This document shows, piece by piece, positions 1-8,886 of a stretch of 14,899 nucleotides of DNA; the stretch's first letter is position 1; each line of letters opens with the position of its first letter. Under the pieces are notes generated by a model that was given only the letters and a program-made list of their open reading frames with translations, had not been told where the DNA came from and did no database searches. Source of the DNA: Chromera velia (taxonomy: Eukaryota > Sar > Chromeraceae); NCBI GenBank assembly GCA_018398765.1, contig JAHBMJ010002900.1:1-14899 (forward strand). Reading direction: 5' to 3'. The translations under genes and the position numbers were made by a program.

Positions 1-51
1 AGGATGCGATTTGGGATTTATTTTTTTGAAAAAAAAAAAGTTTTCAGATGC

Positions 52-99
52 ATGCTGGGGGCCCCCAACTACCCCCAACATGTTGGGGGCCCCCAGCAT
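52..99. repeat. Perfect 18-bp inverted repeat with nested palindrome
   Basis: The arms at 52-69 and 82-99 are exact reverse complements, each containing G5C5, around a 12-base spacer. The centre, 72-89, is itself a perfect 18-bp palindrome (C5-AACATGTT-G5). The DNA or RNA could therefore fold as one long hairpin or as a shorter competing one. Flanking A-rich (30-39) and T-rich (111-118) runs add to the symmetry. It could be the tip of a small non-autonomous element, a transcriptional boundary or a structured 5' element. Nothing here decides between these. Confidence 0.8.
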
Positions 100-380
100 T
101 CCAAACCTCATTTTTTTTCGTCCGAAATTAATCCGAATCAAGTGCGCTGTGCAAATTTCAGCTGAACGCGGTATATACGTTGCAAAATGTTGGCCCCGAA
201 TGGCAGCTAGCCGCGTCCACCCCTTCCGTAATTAACCGGCGTCTCCCTTTTTCTTGGATCTAGACTTCTTAGTTCACTAATGTCCACTACAACTGAAGTT
301 TCGATCTGGCAGGTTTCTCACTCAACGACGAAGTTGATAAGTGACATGAACTGTCGGGTCTGTGACTACAAATCACTCTG
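100..380 (+). other. Upstream region / probable 5' leader of the mannosylglycerate synthase gene
   Basis: I see no gene here. A TGA at 363-365 lies in frame with the ATG at 381, so 381 is the first available start and the leader cannot extend the protein. There is no convincing TATA box. The sequence GGTATATACG at 170-179 is the only TATA-like stretch and lies about 200 bases upstream. The promoter position is unknown. Confidence 0.4.
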
Positions 381-2222
381 ATGATTGTCGAACCTGCCAA
401 CCTTCTTCTTCTGTCCGCAATGATCGTCCTCGCCGTCCTCGCTGCATTCGCTGCAGTCCTCGCCAACCCTCTTCAGGAAAAAGCGCCCAGTCCCTCTCCG
501 AAAGAATGTCCTGTGGGGGGGACTGATTTTGATGTTCTCCAGAACGCAACTGCCCTCTGTGGGCGCTCTGCGGGGACTTCCCACTCGGGTGCTGATTGCG
601 AAACGAACTTTAAAGTAAGTCCGTCTCTTTAATGACATTCCGCCTCTCTCTTTCTTTTTTCATGCGACTTGTATGATGGGTCAACGTTCATTTCTTTGCA
701 GGTCTCAAACACATCTTGCCACACCCCCTCTCCACGCCCCCCCCTCAACCCAAAGACCCCCCTAGCGGAGGGTTTGACCCTCAAGTTCCTCCACACTCTC
801 TTCAACCTGAAGGGAAGAAACCCTTCCTACACCCGTCCCTTCCCAGCCAGCAGGGTTCCTGCTCCTCCCAACAGCCCTACCCCAGCCTCCCATGTCACTG
901 ATCAGACCCCCACCACCTCTGAGGCTTCGTCAAGTGTGTATGAATACAGATCCCCCACCGTCTCTGAGAGCATTGCCGCCTCTGAGAACTTCCACCAAGC
1001 AACCGCCCTGCGTCACACCGTAAACAGCACCACGGATTCCACCCCACCCCTGAGAGCCGCATCCACCGTTGCAATCCCCTTCAAGTTTGAGGACCCAGAA
1101 GTTCTCAAACAGACCATCCAAATCGCAGCACAGCATCCGTCAGTCGTCAGAGTTGTGGCAGTCGGCTTCTCTGAAGACACCCTCGGCCCTGCCCACACAG
1201 CTGTTGCTCAGCTAAGCAACCAGATCCAAGTTCAAATCGATGTCATTGCCCAGCGCAGATTTGGGAATTGCAGAGGGGGTAAGGGCGACGCCATGCTGAC
1301 GGCTTTTGACTCTTTCCTGAGTGATCCCTCAGCAGAGAGGTTGCACTTCTACGATGCCGACATTCGTACTTTCGAGTCCTCCTGGATCACCAAAGCCGAA
1401 ACAGCTCTTGACAAAGGGTGGGACGTAGCTCGGCATTACTTCGATCGTGCGTCAACTGACGCACAGATCACGTGGCACATCACGAAGGATGGTTTTGCCC
1501 TCCTCTGGCCCTCCTCCCTTCTACCAGACATCCAACAACCACTGGGAGGAGAGCTCGCACTGACCAGGCGCGCAGCAGAGCGGCTTTTCAACTCGCCCGC
1601 AGTGCGGTCACAGTCTGACTGGGGTATCGATACAGCCATGACAGTCGTGATGGCTGCGGAGCGTTTGTCCGTCTCTGAGGTTTACGTACCTTCGGGAAAG
1701 CTCCACGGCCTCTATGGCAGTCTGGCAGACCTCCGCACAATGGCCACGGAGTGTCTCGAGGCATTGCGCAGACTCCGTGCGATCCCAGTGCCATCAGCCA
1801 ACAAGTCTCTTCATCACGTCGAGACCCCAGGGGACCCCCCCCTTTCCGTCTCCACCAAAGTCGCATTCGACCTAGAGTCCACTCTTCCTCTTCTAGTTGA
1901 GGGTTGGACAGATGAGGAGAGGGCACTTGCCTCATCCCTCCCTGATGCATTGTCTCAGAGTTTCCACCTGATGTCCCATTCGGGCGGCATGCCTGTGTGG
2001 AATTTCATGCGGGACTCTAACTGGAGAGTTTTCCTCTCCTACCTGCTGACTAAGAATCACTACGAGCACAGCAACGCGGCCTGGCGTTCCCTCTTCTTCC
2101 GAGGCTGGGTGGCCCGCACGATCCGTCACACGACTTCCAATGCCCTCAGAGGGTATGGCCCTGCGATGGCGTCTCTTCAAGAGACCGTGGAGGCATTTCG
2201 AAAGAAGGAGGAGGAGGAGTGA
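381..2222 (+). CDS. mgs: Mannosylglycerate synthase (GT78-like), membrane-anchored or plastid-targeted, two exons
   Basis: Exons 381-614 and 702-2222 join in frame to give about 584 residues. The catalytic part (about residues 200-584) closely resembles Rhodothermus marinus mannosylglycerate synthase, which transfers mannose from GDP-mannose to D-glycerate to make the compatible solute 2-O-alpha-mannosylglycerate. Visible landmarks in family order are TVAIPFKFE (200-208), GGKGDA (270-275), HFYDADI with the metal-binding DxD (296-298), RHYF (322-325), QPLGGE (357-362), SDWGID (383-388) and KLHGLYG with the conserved His (413). The spacing of 115 residues between the second Asp of DxD and this His matches what I recall for the bacterial enzyme (D102, H217). 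Unlike the bacterial enzyme, it has a hydrophobic segment at residues 7-29, then about 170 residues rich in Pro, Ser and Thr. This is either a type II anchor with a stem or a signal plus transit peptide for a complex plastid. The tail ends RKKEEEE. The start is fixed by an upstream in-frame stop. No neighbour belongs to the same pathway. Function is confident, location is not. Confidence 0.87.
615..701 (+). other. Spliceosomal intron of the mannosylglycerate synthase gene (87 bases)
   Basis: The donor is AAA|GTAAGT and the acceptor is TTTCTTTGCAG|GTC. Exon 1 is 234 bases (78 codons, phase 0). Exon 2 then continues in the frame that runs to the stop at 2222. Retaining the intron gives a TAA stop after five codons (VSPSL), so splicing is required to join the anchor to the catalytic domain. 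A run of pyrimidines (646-660) lies inside. An unspliced start at 669 would give a 517-residue protein without the hydrophobic leader, but that seems less likely. Confidence 0.85.
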
Positions 2223-3480
2223 GAACATGAAGGAAGGGTGCAAGTGCTTTTCTGCGATGGGGAGAAAAAAGAAGTTCTTTGGGTGACTTGCAACTGTGAA
2301 CATGAAGATGGAAAATCTAAGTATTAACAAGGGGTCTGGCTGAGTAGTTGAGAGAATGATCAAGGAATGTCTCTTCTCTTTTATCTCTTCTCTTTTCTAC
2401 AATTTAAAAGGATTGGACGGACCCTAGAAAGGGGACGGGTGATCAGTCAATCAAATTCATCAGTAGGGAAAGGGGGGGAGTACAGGAGAGACAAGGAAAG
2501 ACAGCACAGAAGAAGAAGGAGGAGAAGAAGAAGAGGAGCAGAAGAAGAAGAAAAAGAAGAAGAAGGTGGAGGAAGAGGAAGGGGGAGGAAAAGGAAAAAA
2601 GGAAATCAAAATAAAGCATGCCGAAGTCCGCGAGTGTGTGACGGTGCGTGCGTGTGTTCTGGAGAGACAGAGTGACGACGAGAACAAGTTCATGAGTGCT
2701 TCTTTCTGTCTCATCGTCTGATCTGTGTTGTTGAATGTTTGCGTGTTTGTGGATGTGCTGTTTTGTACGTCGAAACAGAAATGAGGCGCTCAGAGCCATC
2801 CCTATCGCGCAAAATGGTGCACTTCCTTCCAAACGGAAGTGAGAAAAGAAGAGAAAATCAAATGAAAGGGGAGAAGAAGAAAAAGAAGAAGAGCCAATGA
2901 AAGTCGGTGAAAAGGCAAAAAGGAGAAAGAGGGAGAAGGTAAAAGGGCTTTCCCCTTTTTCTGCTGAAGAACATTTACGGAATGATGCTTCCTCTTCCCG
3001 TATGAAATTTTGGAGGTGCATGCATGGTGTTTGATGGGGACTGTATGCATACACGCATGCAGCGTGGTGCATGGTGTTGTGAGAGGACTCTGGTCAATGA
3101 AATTTCACGTAAATGCATGTATAAATAAATGAAATGACTCTGTCTCCAACGTTCCCCTTTCGAGTATTCGCTCCTTTTGCTCTTCTCTTCTCACTTCTTC
3201 CGTCCCCTTGTTTTGTTTGCTCTGCGGTATGAGCTTGGCACGCCTGCCGTCATGCCGTCTCCTTACGCCGTCTCCGTCGCCCTTTCCGTTCATAAGCCTG
3301 TGGGGGGGGGCACGCCTGCCCCCTGACCTCATATGGTTTTCCCTTTTGACTGCGGAGTGATGTGACGAGTTGCTGGCTTGACCTGCGCTTGGATAATCGC
3401 GATTGATTTATTGGGAAGGACATGCACACACAAAGAAAGAAGGAAGGATGGGTTTGGCACAAAAGATGAAACAGAGTTGG
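2223..3480. other. Gene-free spacer, purine-rich then pyrimidine-rich
   Basis: No supportable gene. The first part is the 3' flank of the mannosylglycerate synthase gene. AATAAA occurs at 2610-2615, but far from the stop and in a purine tract, so it is weak as a polyadenylation signal. Roughly 2440-2950 is G+A-rich on this strand and 3130-3260 is C+T-rich. Open frames here come from this compositional bias. Confidence 0.55.
2508..2608 (+). repeat. GAA/GGA purine tract
   Basis: About 100 bases made almost only of A and G, mostly GAA and GGA triplets with few interruptions. Purine mirror tracts like this can form triplex DNA. Frames through it give Arg/Glu/Lys-rich peptides that I regard as non-coding. 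Confidence 0.85.
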
Positions 3481-3483
3481 TGT

Positions 3484-3533
3484 TCTCTTTCTTTCTTTCT
3501 TTCTTTCTTTCTGTCTGTCTGTCTGTCTGTCTG

Positions 3534-3565
<32 letters not shown>

Positions 3566-3593
3566 TTTTTTTTTCTTTTTTTCTTTTTTTCTT

Positions 3594-3628
<35 letters not shown>

Positions 3629-3645
3629 GTGTGTGTGTGTGCGCG
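3484..3645 (+). repeat. Compound microsatellite (TTTC)n (TGTC)n (TTTC)n T-rich (CT)n (GT)n
   Basis: TTTC units run to about 3511, TGTC units to 3535 and TTTC units to 3564. An imperfect T-rich run goes to 3594, then CT dinucleotides from 3597 to 3624 and GT dinucleotides from 3625 to 3642. The sharp unit switches suggest stepwise birth of new units from point changes in an older array. Confidence 0.95.
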
Positions 3646-3659
3646 CCTGCCGTGCGGCC

Positions 3660-4485
3660 GGATCTTGACTGATCGATTCCCCCATCCCACCCCTTTCAGA
3701 GACATCAAAGAGAAGACAATTAAGGGATGAAGAGGATGGTAGGCATGAAAAGCTGATTGTTGACGTCTAGCAGCGAGACAATGAACTAACTGGATGGATA
3801 CCGTCTTGTGGTGGTGCAGCAGGTTTGGTTTGCCTTTTAGAATCGGAGAAAAGGCCAGACCAAGTCACGTGTTCGCCGTCGAATCGCATATCCTGCTCGA
3901 CCTGCATGCACAACGGAGGCGCTGAACATCTGTAATCAAAAAGGGAATTACTTATCTTTTTTTGTGTGTGTTTGTGCTTTGTGATTTCGTCATAATTGTG
4001 TGTTTGTGGGTCGATCGCTTCTGAAGTGAATGAGGGGAGTTGGTTGATAACCCAATCGGGGGTTCTTCATTTAATTGCAAGCAATTGAGCAAGCAGACAA
4101 GTACGAGACGAACGAGGTTGCTTTCTCTTTGGTTCTCTTCCTCCTTCTGAATACTAATATGAGCAGCAGAAAAGAGAGAATTCAATGTGAAAACAAGGAT
4201 GGCTGAAAGTTGCATCTGTACTTCTTCTGCGTGTCTGTCTGCCAATCCGGTGTCCTCATCCTGTCTCTCTTTCCCTCACTTCCTCGCTTTCTCGCTCTCT
4301 CTTTCCCTTCTCTCTTTTTTCTTGGTTGTGTGTGTTTGTACGTTTGAGTATGCGTGGTAGATGTGCGTGTTAGCTGGCGTGTTTGAGTGTGCGTGTTAGT
4401 TCGTGCAGCACAGACATGGCAGGACTGGTGCAAAAATATAGTGGTGCGTCTCTGTGCACCTTTCTGGAGCCGGTCGGCGTAAGTC
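3660..4485. other. Gene-free spacer
   Basis: No coding region supported. It holds a TGCATGCA site at 3903-3910 and a pyrimidine-rich stretch at about 4255-4325. The minus-strand open frames (for example 3952-4245 and 4182-4433) have biased composition and no recognisable motif. Confidence 0.5.
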
Positions 4486-4489
4486 GATT

Positions 4490-5035
4490 GGCGATTTTGA
4501 AGAAAATGAAAGAAGAAGGACTACTGACAGAAGAGACAGGCAAGGTGATGTTGTAAAGGAACAAACAAGGCAAGAGGCGGAAGACACATTGAGAGAAAAA
4601 GAGAACACCCCCCGTCCCGATAGACTCCCTTGTGGGTGGGAAGGGAAGGGAAGAAAGACAAAAAAAGGGCATGGACGGAAACCAATTCACGCAGAAATCA
4701 AGAAGTGTGAAAAAGAAGAGACGAGAATAAAGAACAGACTCCTGCAGGAACAAGACTTCGTTCTCATGCACCGTCGGAACCTTCCCATGTCCCTTCCTTG
4801 TCATCTTCTTTTGTCTCCTGTCTTCGTTGCTCGTTCTGTCTGTGTCTTCACCCTTTTCTTTTTTCTCGTCATGACTATGATCGATGCAGTCTTGCTTTCT
4901 CCCCTTTCTTGTCTTTTTCTTCTTCTTGTTCCTCCTCTTTTCTTCTTCTGTTGCTGCTTCCTCTTCTCATTGCTCTACGTTTTCTGTTGCCTCTTCTTCT
5001 TTCTCCCTCCTGTTTCTCTTATCCTTTGTCACAGT
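4490..5035. other. Purine-rich block followed by pyrimidine-rich block
   Basis: About 4490-4760 is dominated by A and G, and about 4780-5035 by C and T (CTT/CTC runs). The strand bias flips over a short distance. A 218-codon open frame (4454-5110, +) spans both. Its product is charged in the first half and Phe/Leu/Cys/Ser-rich in the second, exactly as base composition predicts, so I do not call it a gene. Confidence 0.55.
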
Positions 5036-5713
5036 TGGTGGAAGAGTTCGAGAGATCAGAAAAACAAGGGGATGGGATCTGACTGTCTCATCGGTTTAGA
5101 ATTACTTTAACGTTGTTCTCTCATGCCTGAACCTTCCCCCCTCTCCCCCCTGACTGCCATGCCACACCATGTCTGTACAGCTGCAAAGAGAGGGCTGACT
5201 GACTGCCAGCGCAGTCTGGAGGCCTCTCGAGTTCTTCCGAAGAGGAAGAAGAAAAAGTGAAAATTTGTCCACGGACCCTTACTTATATGGTTCCATATTA
5301 GCTGTACCACTATTGTTTTGTTCTCTTGCTGCTGAATTTGCTTTTCCTCTGAACTGTGCAGGGACACGCTATGTGTCGACGTTCGACTTGATCACACCCG
5401 CCGATGACTGAAAAAGAAAAAGAGAAAGAGAGGGAGCCGCTGTGGCCTCACTCTTGCCCTGCAGGACCTTTTCTTTTCCGTTCCGCCTTTTTGAACGTCG
5501 CGCTCTTTCGGTCTTTTTCATCGACAGTTCTTTTGAGTGCGTTAAAAGTTCGAATGTCTCACTGTGTGGTACTGTTTTCATGTTCATAAAAGACTGAGGA
5601 AGGAAGAAAGAAGGAGGCACGTCCATCTGGATTGACTTGAGAGTGATCGATTCGGGCAGTGACTTGTCGGGCATTGCAGCTTCAATGTCGATCGAGGAAG
5701 CGCGAGGCTGCAT

Positions 5714-5715
<2 letters not shown>
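5036..5715. other. Spacer without a supportable gene
   Basis: The only mildly protein-like stretch is on the minus strand from 5713 downward, beginning MQPRASSIDIEAAMPDKSL. It lies directly next to a GT microsatellite and has no recognisable domain. It could be a first exon, but nothing downstream on that strand confirms it. Confidence 0.4.

Positions 5716-5749
<34 letters not shown>
5716..5749 (+). repeat. (GT)17 microsatellite
   Basis: An uninterrupted GT dinucleotide run of 34 bases. Alternating purine-pyrimidine sequence of this length can adopt Z-DNA. Confidence 0.95.
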
Positions 5750-5750
<1 letters not shown>

Positions 5751-5836
5751 CGACGTGTGAGTCTGTCTGTCCGTCCGCCTGTCAGTCTGTAGAAGCTTCT
5801 GTCTGTGAAAAGGAGACAAAAGAAAGAAACATACGC

Positions 5837-5843
5837 CTGTCTT

Positions 5844-5923
<80 letters not shown>

Positions 5924-5952
5924 CGTGCGCGTGTAAGAGTCCGTGTGTGCAT

Positions 5953-5993
<41 letters not shown>
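5837..5993 (+). repeat. Compound microsatellite (CTGT)n (CT)n (GT)n with second (GT)n
   Basis: CTGT units (about 5837-5857) are followed by CT dinucleotides to about 5886, then GT to 5919. A short G/C-containing break (5920-5956) precedes a second GT run to 5993. The unit order matches that of the array at 3511-3642. Confidence 0.95.
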
Positions 5994-5994
<1 letters not shown>

Positions 5995-6562
5995 ACGCGC
6001 GCTGAAATGATGCAATGTCACATTAATTTATCCTCACGATGAATTTTAATCGGATGAAAGTCATAAAAAGTCTACTTAGTGTAGTAAAAAGTCTAGTAAG
6101 AAGTTAATCAAATTTTGAAGGACAATTTAAATAAGCTGTTAAAATATGATAAGATTTATGTTCCAGGTGCCTCCTGCGGTGTAGCCCGCGGTCCACTGCT
6201 TAGAAAAAAAAAGGTTTATGCAGTTGGTAGTTTCGTTTAGCGACAAAAATTAGCGCCGGAACTTCTAGTAGAACTTAAACTCCCCAGGTTCTAGAGTAAA
6301 ACTTATTAGAAATTTCTTAACGTGGCGCTGCCTATAGGGCGCTGCTGGGCAGCCAACTACAACCACCATGCATCCAGAAGGATAAATCGATCAATGACTT
6401 AGGATAGGATAGGATGGGATTAATGTCTGGAGGATTAGCCTCCTGCCCCAATGCCGAGCGCTTGACATGCGGCGTCCAAGAAAAGCGCATACACGCGTCG
6501 GACCTTCCTGGCTGGCCCGCACAGGCTAAAAAGACCTGTGCCGCAAACTGTTTACATGATAA

Positions 6563-6796
6563 TCAATCAATTACTATCAATCGCATACGAAAGACTGCAA
6601 TCAATCAACTCTCACTGATGATGCTGCGCCCCGCCGATCGACCCGGCAGAGCTCAAACAGGCTTCAAACGGAGCTAGGCATCTCAAGACAAACGGTCGAT
6701 CGATTAGAGGCCAATCTCAACAAGATTTGTCTGCAGAAAGGAGATAACAGCCTGAGTGTGATCAACGGTGATGTGGTCGAGTATATTCTTCGCTAG
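6563..6796 (+). other. Possible coding fragment with helix-turn-helix-like peptide, no start codon
   Basis: This frame is open from just after a TAA (6560-6562) to a TAG at 6794-6796 but has no ATG. Its second half reads as an amphipathic, protein-like segment (LQTELGISRQTVDRLEANL, then a VINGDVVEYIL ending), typical of a winged-helix or helix-turn-helix unit. A CCCGGCAG just before codon 6650 could be a splice acceptor. I could not find matching exons on either side. It is either a last exon, a relic, or chance. Confidence 0.25.
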
Positions 6797-7370
6797 ATTC
6801 TTCACAAAGCAAAGCCTAGAGTAGCCTAGAACAGAGCTAGGAACAGAGCCGGGCAGCGGGTCTAGCAGGGGCCTGGAGTGCTAGCTAGGGTGGAGGTATG
6901 AAGTTAAATGTATGGAAAGGGTGGACTTGGAAAAGAACTTTGAACATTATGGGAGCTAACGTGTCTCATGGGAACTTGAAAGTATCATGCAACGCCAGAA
7001 ATTGAACAGTCCGAAAACAGACTAGTCGGAGACTGACTCATAGTTTAAGAAAACTAATTGTAGGGCCAAATTTATGGTCTGGCCTACATCTGTTTATTCG
7101 TCTTATTGCTGAATTGTCCTATAAAAAAATGACGGTCTGTACGTCTGGCGCCGAACGCTGTAGCGAACGCTAGACCCCTTTAGACTCGGACGCTTTATAC
7201 ACGCCGATGGCGATGGTGCATGATCATGATAAAACAAGACTTAGACGCTAATAATTTTTGATAATGAACTTATTTGTATTAAGAAATCAGTAGTAGGGAT
7301 AGCTATAGAATAGAATAGGATAATGAATATACCAATCATAATTAGTATAACTTATACTTATATATTTAAC

Positions 7371-7418
7371 ATGAACTACTAGATGAACTAAGAGATGAAC
7401 CTAGACATGAACTAGGTT
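7371..7418 (+). repeat. 12-bp tandem repeat, four units
   Basis: Units start at 7371, 7383, 7395 and 7407, each beginning ATGAACTA or ATGAACCT. Later positions vary. The strict 12-base period is clear. Confidence 0.85.
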
Positions 7419-7482
7419 TTGAAAAATATCTCACAAGTTGATCTATCAGATTAATCTTTTGATGAAGCTCTGCTAATTTATA

Positions 7483-7496
7483 GTACGCCGGCGTAC
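7483..7496. repeat. 14-bp perfect palindrome GTACGCCGGCGTAC
   Basis: A self-complementary GC-rich site inside an AT-rich region. It could bind a dimeric protein or form a small cruciform. It lies about 110 bases past the 3' end of the minus-strand ankyrin frame. Confidence 0.6.
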
Positions 7497-7580
7497 AGTT
7501 AGTGATATTAAAGGTTTTAAAATTTAAAATAATAACAAAATTCAAGAAGTGACTTGTATTTATATGAATCTCTCAAAGTA

Positions 7581-7602
7581 CATTCGATATGCATTCGATA
7601 TG
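7581..7602 (+). repeat. 11-bp direct tandem duplication
   Basis: CATTCGATATG occurs twice back to back, ending immediately before the stop codon of the ankyrin frame (7606-7608 on the minus strand). Confidence 0.85.
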
Positions 7603-7897
7603 CTTTCAATCTTCTTCTACGCTGAATGAGGTCCGGAGCGCAGCGGCCCCGTTTTTTACTATATCGTTCAATAGCCGTCGAATGTTTGTGTGCCCGTAGC
7701 GAGACGACAAAATCAGGGCTGTCTCTCCGCGATTAGTCTTCGTGACTACATTGGCCCTGGCATGGATCAACAGCCGCACAATCTCTATGTGGCCGTACTG
7801 AGAGGACAAAATTAAGGCTGTCTCCCCGTCAATGTTTCGCATGTCCACGCTGGCCTTTGCATCGACTAGCAGCCTTACAACCTCCGTGTGACCAATA

Positions 7898-7922
7898 CCG
7901 GATGAGGAGGTTCAAGATGTCT
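7898..7922 (-). other. Premature stop with paired compensating indels in ankyrin repeat 10
   Basis: Sister repeats read GAGACA-GCC-TTG-ATC-CTC-TCA. Here the same place reads GAGACA-TCT-TGA-ACC-TCC-TCA. The simplest alignment is one base lost after GAGACA and one base gained before TCATCC. The outer frame is kept but a TGA is created between them. Confidence 0.7.
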
Positions 7923-8592
7923 CTCCGGCGATGTTGCTCATGTGCACGTTGGCTTTTGCATCGATCAACAGCCGAAGAATGTTTGTGTGCCCTTTGTCAG
8001 AGGCCCACTTCAGGGCTGTGTTTCCATATTTGTCCTGCATGTCCACGCTGGCATTCGCATCGACCAACAGCCGCACAACGTCCGTGTGTCCGTTGGCGGA
8101 GGCCAGCATCAGGGCTGTGCATCCGTATTCGCCCTGCATGTCCACGCTGGCCTTCGCATCGACCAACTGCCGCACAATCTCCGTGTCCCCTTTTTCAGAG
8201 GCCCACATCAGGGCTGTGTTTCCGTCTCTATCCTGCGTGTCAATGCTGGCCTTCGCATCGACCAGCAGCCGAACGATGTCCGTGCGGCCTTTGACAGAGG
8301 CCCACATCAGGGCTGTCATATTACTCGACTCCTGTATGTCCACGCTGGCATTCGTATTGATCAGCAGGCGAACAATGTCTGTGTGCCCTTTGTCAGAGGA
8401 CTGTATCAGGGCTGTGTTTCCGTATTTGTTCTGCATGTCCACGTTGGCCTTCGCATCGACCAGCAGCCGCACAATCTCCGGGTGGCCGTTGGCAGAGGCC
8501 CACATCAGGGCTGTGTTTCCGTCTCTATCCTGCGCGTCAATACTGGCCTTCGCATCGACCAGAAGCCGCACAACGTCCGTGTGGCCGTTGGT

Positions 8593-8811
8593 AGAGGCCC
8601 ACATCAAGGCTGAGTATCCGGCCTTGTCCTGCATGTCCACGCTGGCATTCGCATGGAGCAGCAGCCGAACAATGTCTGTGTGCCCTTTGTTAGAGGACTG
8701 TATCAGGGCTGTAGTTCCGTTCGTGTGCTGCAAGTCCACGTTGGCCCTCGCATCGACCAACAGCCGAACAATCTCCGTGTGGCCGTTGGCGGAGGCCACA
8801 ATCAGGGCTGT
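8593..8811. repeat. Near-identical block shared with 11041-11258
   Basis: By eye, about six mismatches and one single-base gap separate this block from 11041-11258, roughly 97% identity over about 218 bases. Neighbouring repeats within each array are much more divergent from each other. The two blocks are in the same orientation with an offset of about 2448 bases. This points to recent duplication or gene conversion between the two ankyrin loci. Confidence 0.85.
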
Positions 8812-8886
8812 GTCTCCCTTTGTTGGGTCAATCACATCCAGATTGACCGTCTTGCTTTCGCGGATCAAGCGGGCAATCACCTGCAT

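Larger units (their letters stand above)
6010..7600. other. AT-rich, gene-poor island
   Basis: Composition shifts to A+T-rich just after the GT microsatellite and back where the ankyrin array begins. I find no complete gene, tRNA or rRNA. It contains short tandem repeats and palindromes (separate entries) and a small open reading fragment at 6563-6796. An 87-codon frame at 6414-6677 has no recognisable motif. A degenerate transposon or an old insertion would fit, but I found no terminal repeats or transposase motifs. Confidence 0.5.
7606..8886 (-). pseudogene. Ankyrin-repeat protein, array only, interrupted by one in-frame TGA
   Basis: Read from 8886 downward, the frame encodes about 12 ankyrin repeats of 33 residues (consensus G-TALMWAS-KGHTDIVRLLVDAKASVDMQD-). 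Ankyrin repeats stack as helix pairs and bind other proteins, but the partner here is unknown. The frame stops at TGA 7912-7914 inside repeat 10, then continues in the same frame to a stop at 7606 with repeats 11-12 and a tail ending SVEED. The ATG at 8886 has a poor context and sits in a CATGCAG|GT that looks like a splice acceptor, so the true 5' end may lie in an unseen exon. It has no C-terminal effector domain, unlike the paralogue just upstream on the same strand (9163-12041). Either a decaying copy, or a shorter protein ending at 7912. Confidence 0.7.

Noticed and set aside
2443-3072. 209-codon minus-strand frame, Phe/Leu/Ser-rich
   Set aside because: Translation of the complement of the GAA/GGA tract. 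A composition artefact.
4454-5110. 218-codon plus-strand frame with apparent membrane segments
   Set aside because: The charged half and hydrophobic half correspond exactly to purine-rich and pyrimidine-rich DNA. No family resemblance.
5369-5713. 114-codon minus-strand frame beginning MQPRASSIDIEAAMPDKSL
   Set aside because: The start is somewhat protein-like, but there is no domain, no convincing splice partner, and it abuts a microsatellite.
5682-6021. His/Thr and Cys/Val repeat peptides over the GT/CT microsatellites
   Set aside because: Pure dinucleotide translation on both strands.
6160-6340. Possible tRNA or structured RNA in the AT-rich island
   Set aside because: No proper A and B box pair and no cloverleaf stems could be drawn.
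6414-6677. 87-codon frame in the AT-rich island
   Set aside because: No motif or coding-like composition, and it overlaps the more protein-like frame ending at 6796.
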